A model generated the notes under the pieces. It was not told where the DNA came from. It saw nothing but the letters and a program-made list of their open reading frames with translations, and made no database searches. A stretch of 64,000 nt of DNA, from contig NZ_JACHMG010000001.1 of NCBI RefSeq assembly GCF_014204865.1, forward strand, positions 930,001 to 994,000, in the 5' to 3' direction. Made by a program: the position numbers and the translations under genes. Below are positions 63,076 to 64,000 of this stretch, piece after piece (position 1 is the first letter of the stretch; each line of letters begins with the position of its first letter). The DNA comes from Amycolatopsis jiangsuensis. GTDB lineage: Bacteria; Actinomycetota; Actinomycetes; Mycobacteriales; Pseudonocardiaceae.

Positions 63076-64000
63076 TTGTCCGACATCCTGTCGCCGGGCG
63101 GCGCCCCGGTTCCGGCGGCCGCTCCGGCCGCGTCACGGAACCTGTGGCGCGCGCTGCGGCACGACCGCTGGGCCCAGGCCAGCGCCGTCGTCATCGTGCT
63201 GGTGATCCTGACCGCGCTCACCGCGCCGTTGCTGGCGCTGCTCGAGGGGCAGGATCCCTACACCTACCACACGGATCTGCTGAACCCGGCGGACGGCACG
63301 GGGGCCGGTGCGCTCGGCGGGATCAGCGGCAGTCACTGGTTCGGGGTCGAACCGCTCACCGGCCGTGACCTGTTCGCGGTCGTCGCGTACGGGGCGCGCA
63401 CGTCGTTCCTGATCGGGGTCGCCGCGACGGTGGTGTCGGTGCTGCTGGGCGTGCTGCTCGGTGCCAGCGCGGGCTACGTCGGCGGCTGGTGGGACACCGT
63501 GGTGAGTCGCGTGACCGACGTGCTCCTCGGTTTTCCGCAGCTGATCTTCATGATCGCGCTCGGCGCGGTGGCTCCCTCGTCGATCCCGCGGCCGCTGCTG
63601 CTGATCGCGGTGATCGGCCTGTTCGGCTGGCCACGGGTGGCGCGGGTGATCCGGGCGCAGACACTGAGCTTGCGCGGCCGCGACTTCGTGCGTGCCGCGC
63701 GGGCACTCGGCGCGGGCGGCACGCACGTGTTCCGCCGGGAGCTCCTGCCGAACCTCTGGGCGCCGATCATCGTGCTGGCCACGGTGAGCATCCCGGCCAA
63801 CATCGGGCTGGAGGCCGCCCTGTCGTTCCTGGGAGTCGGCATCCCGCCGCCCACGCCCAGCTGGGGCCGGTCCATCAGCGACGCGATCAACTGGGTGCAG
63901 ACCGATCCGATGTTCCTGATCTTCCCCGGCGCCGCGTTGTTCATCGCGACGCTCGCGTTCAACATGCTCGGTGACGGCCTGCGCGACGCGCTCGACCCGA
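63076..64000 (+). CDS. Peptide/nickel ABC transporter permease (DppC-like, 3' partial)
   Basis: The gene continues past the window end; 308 codons are visible. A hydrophobic N-terminal helix (VVIVLVILTALTAPLLALLE), then GVEPLTGRDLFAVVAYGARTS (a DppC/OppC family segment), several helices, and the EAA loop RAARALGAGGTHVFRRELLP. TTG at 63076 with AAGGGA upstream. The first gene seen of an oligopeptide-type importer operon; a palindrome GGTGAATCACC lies at 63012-63022. Confidence 0.87.
   Translation, partial: MSDILSPGGAPVPAAAPAASRNLWRALRHDRWAQASAVVIVLVILTALTAPLLALLEGQDPYTYHTDLLNPADGTGAGALGGISGSHWFGVEPLTGRDLFAVVAYGARTSFLIGVAATVVSVLLGVLLGASAGYVGGWWDTVVSRVTDVLLGFPQLIFMIALGAVAPSSIPRPLLLIAVIGLFGWPRVARVIRAQTLSLRGRDFVRAARALGAGGTHVFRRELLPNLWAPIIVLATVSIPANIGLEAALSFLGVGIPPPTPSWGRSISDAINWVQTDPMFLIFPGAALFIATLAFNMLGDGLRDALDP

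Overview
The window is very GC-rich, with dense genes, many GTG/TTG starts and many 4-bp ATGA/GTGA overlaps. It carries a siderophore/iron box, a Zur-controlled set of zinc-free ribosomal proteins, dasABCD with DasR-type sites, and a block syntenic with Mycobacterium tuberculosis Rv1822-Rv1830. Together these point to an actinomycete chromosome, most likely Pseudonocardiaceae (Amycolatopsis-like). The genus is inferred from gene content and no database search was run. No rRNA, tRNA, CRISPR array, transposase or phage gene was seen.

Layout. 1-2654: end of a sulfonate import and desulfonation operon (ssuB, partial, -ssuA-ssuD). 2731-3799: iron-boxed siderophore-binding lipoprotein. 3804-6529: IclR regulator divergent from an acylating acetaldehyde dehydrogenase/4-hydroxy-2-oxovalerate aldolase pair. 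6532-9275: TetR regulator, a long palindromic operator, an MpaB-type oxygenase and an F420-type LLM oxidoreductase. 9400-12113: GPH transporter coupled to a PLP lyase. 12119-15376: DHA2 exporter, LysR regulator, tautomerase. 15481-19272: zinc-starvation locus with two COG0523 proteins and C-minus L32, L31B, L28, L33, S14 and S18 around one Zur box. 19385-24255: siroheme synthase, alpha/beta hydrolase, enoyl-CoA hydratase, acyl-CoA synthetase. 25450-28367: a 2-oxoacid/acetoin dehydrogenase operon whose E2 is split by one in-frame stop. 28448-33218: pgsA-gcvH-garA-ftsR-BFN-resR block, interrupted by a TetR gene and followed by a glycine riboswitch with no gcvP behind it. 33540-35872: NTF2-like protein, XRE/MmyB regulator with two identical operators, Zn-dehydrogenase. 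35877-40413: dasABCD chitobiose uptake. 40980-46576: YrdB protein, FHA protein, lipoprotein, Ser/Thr kinase, acyl-CoA synthetase.

46638-60085 is the strongest candidate for an undescribed system. It is a sugar-acid catabolic island: LysR, Nramp transporter, G6PDH-like enzyme, Zn-dehydrogenase, OFA-type MFS importer, a signal-less periplasmic-binding-like protein, a one-cysteine Asp/Glu racemase homologue, a four-carbon acid-sugar kinase, a class II aldolase/decarboxylase, an M24 metallohydrolase, a hydroxypyruvate-isomerase-like TIM barrel and 6-phosphogluconate dehydrogenase. The kinase, decarboxylase and isomerase form a known route from threonate/erythronate-like acids to DHAP. The M24 enzyme, racemase homologue and binding protein embedded among them are not part of the published pathways I know. 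A 19-bp motif is shared by two promoters in this island.

60082-64000: MarR regulator, FUSC membrane protein and the start of a peptide ABC permease gene cut by the window edge.
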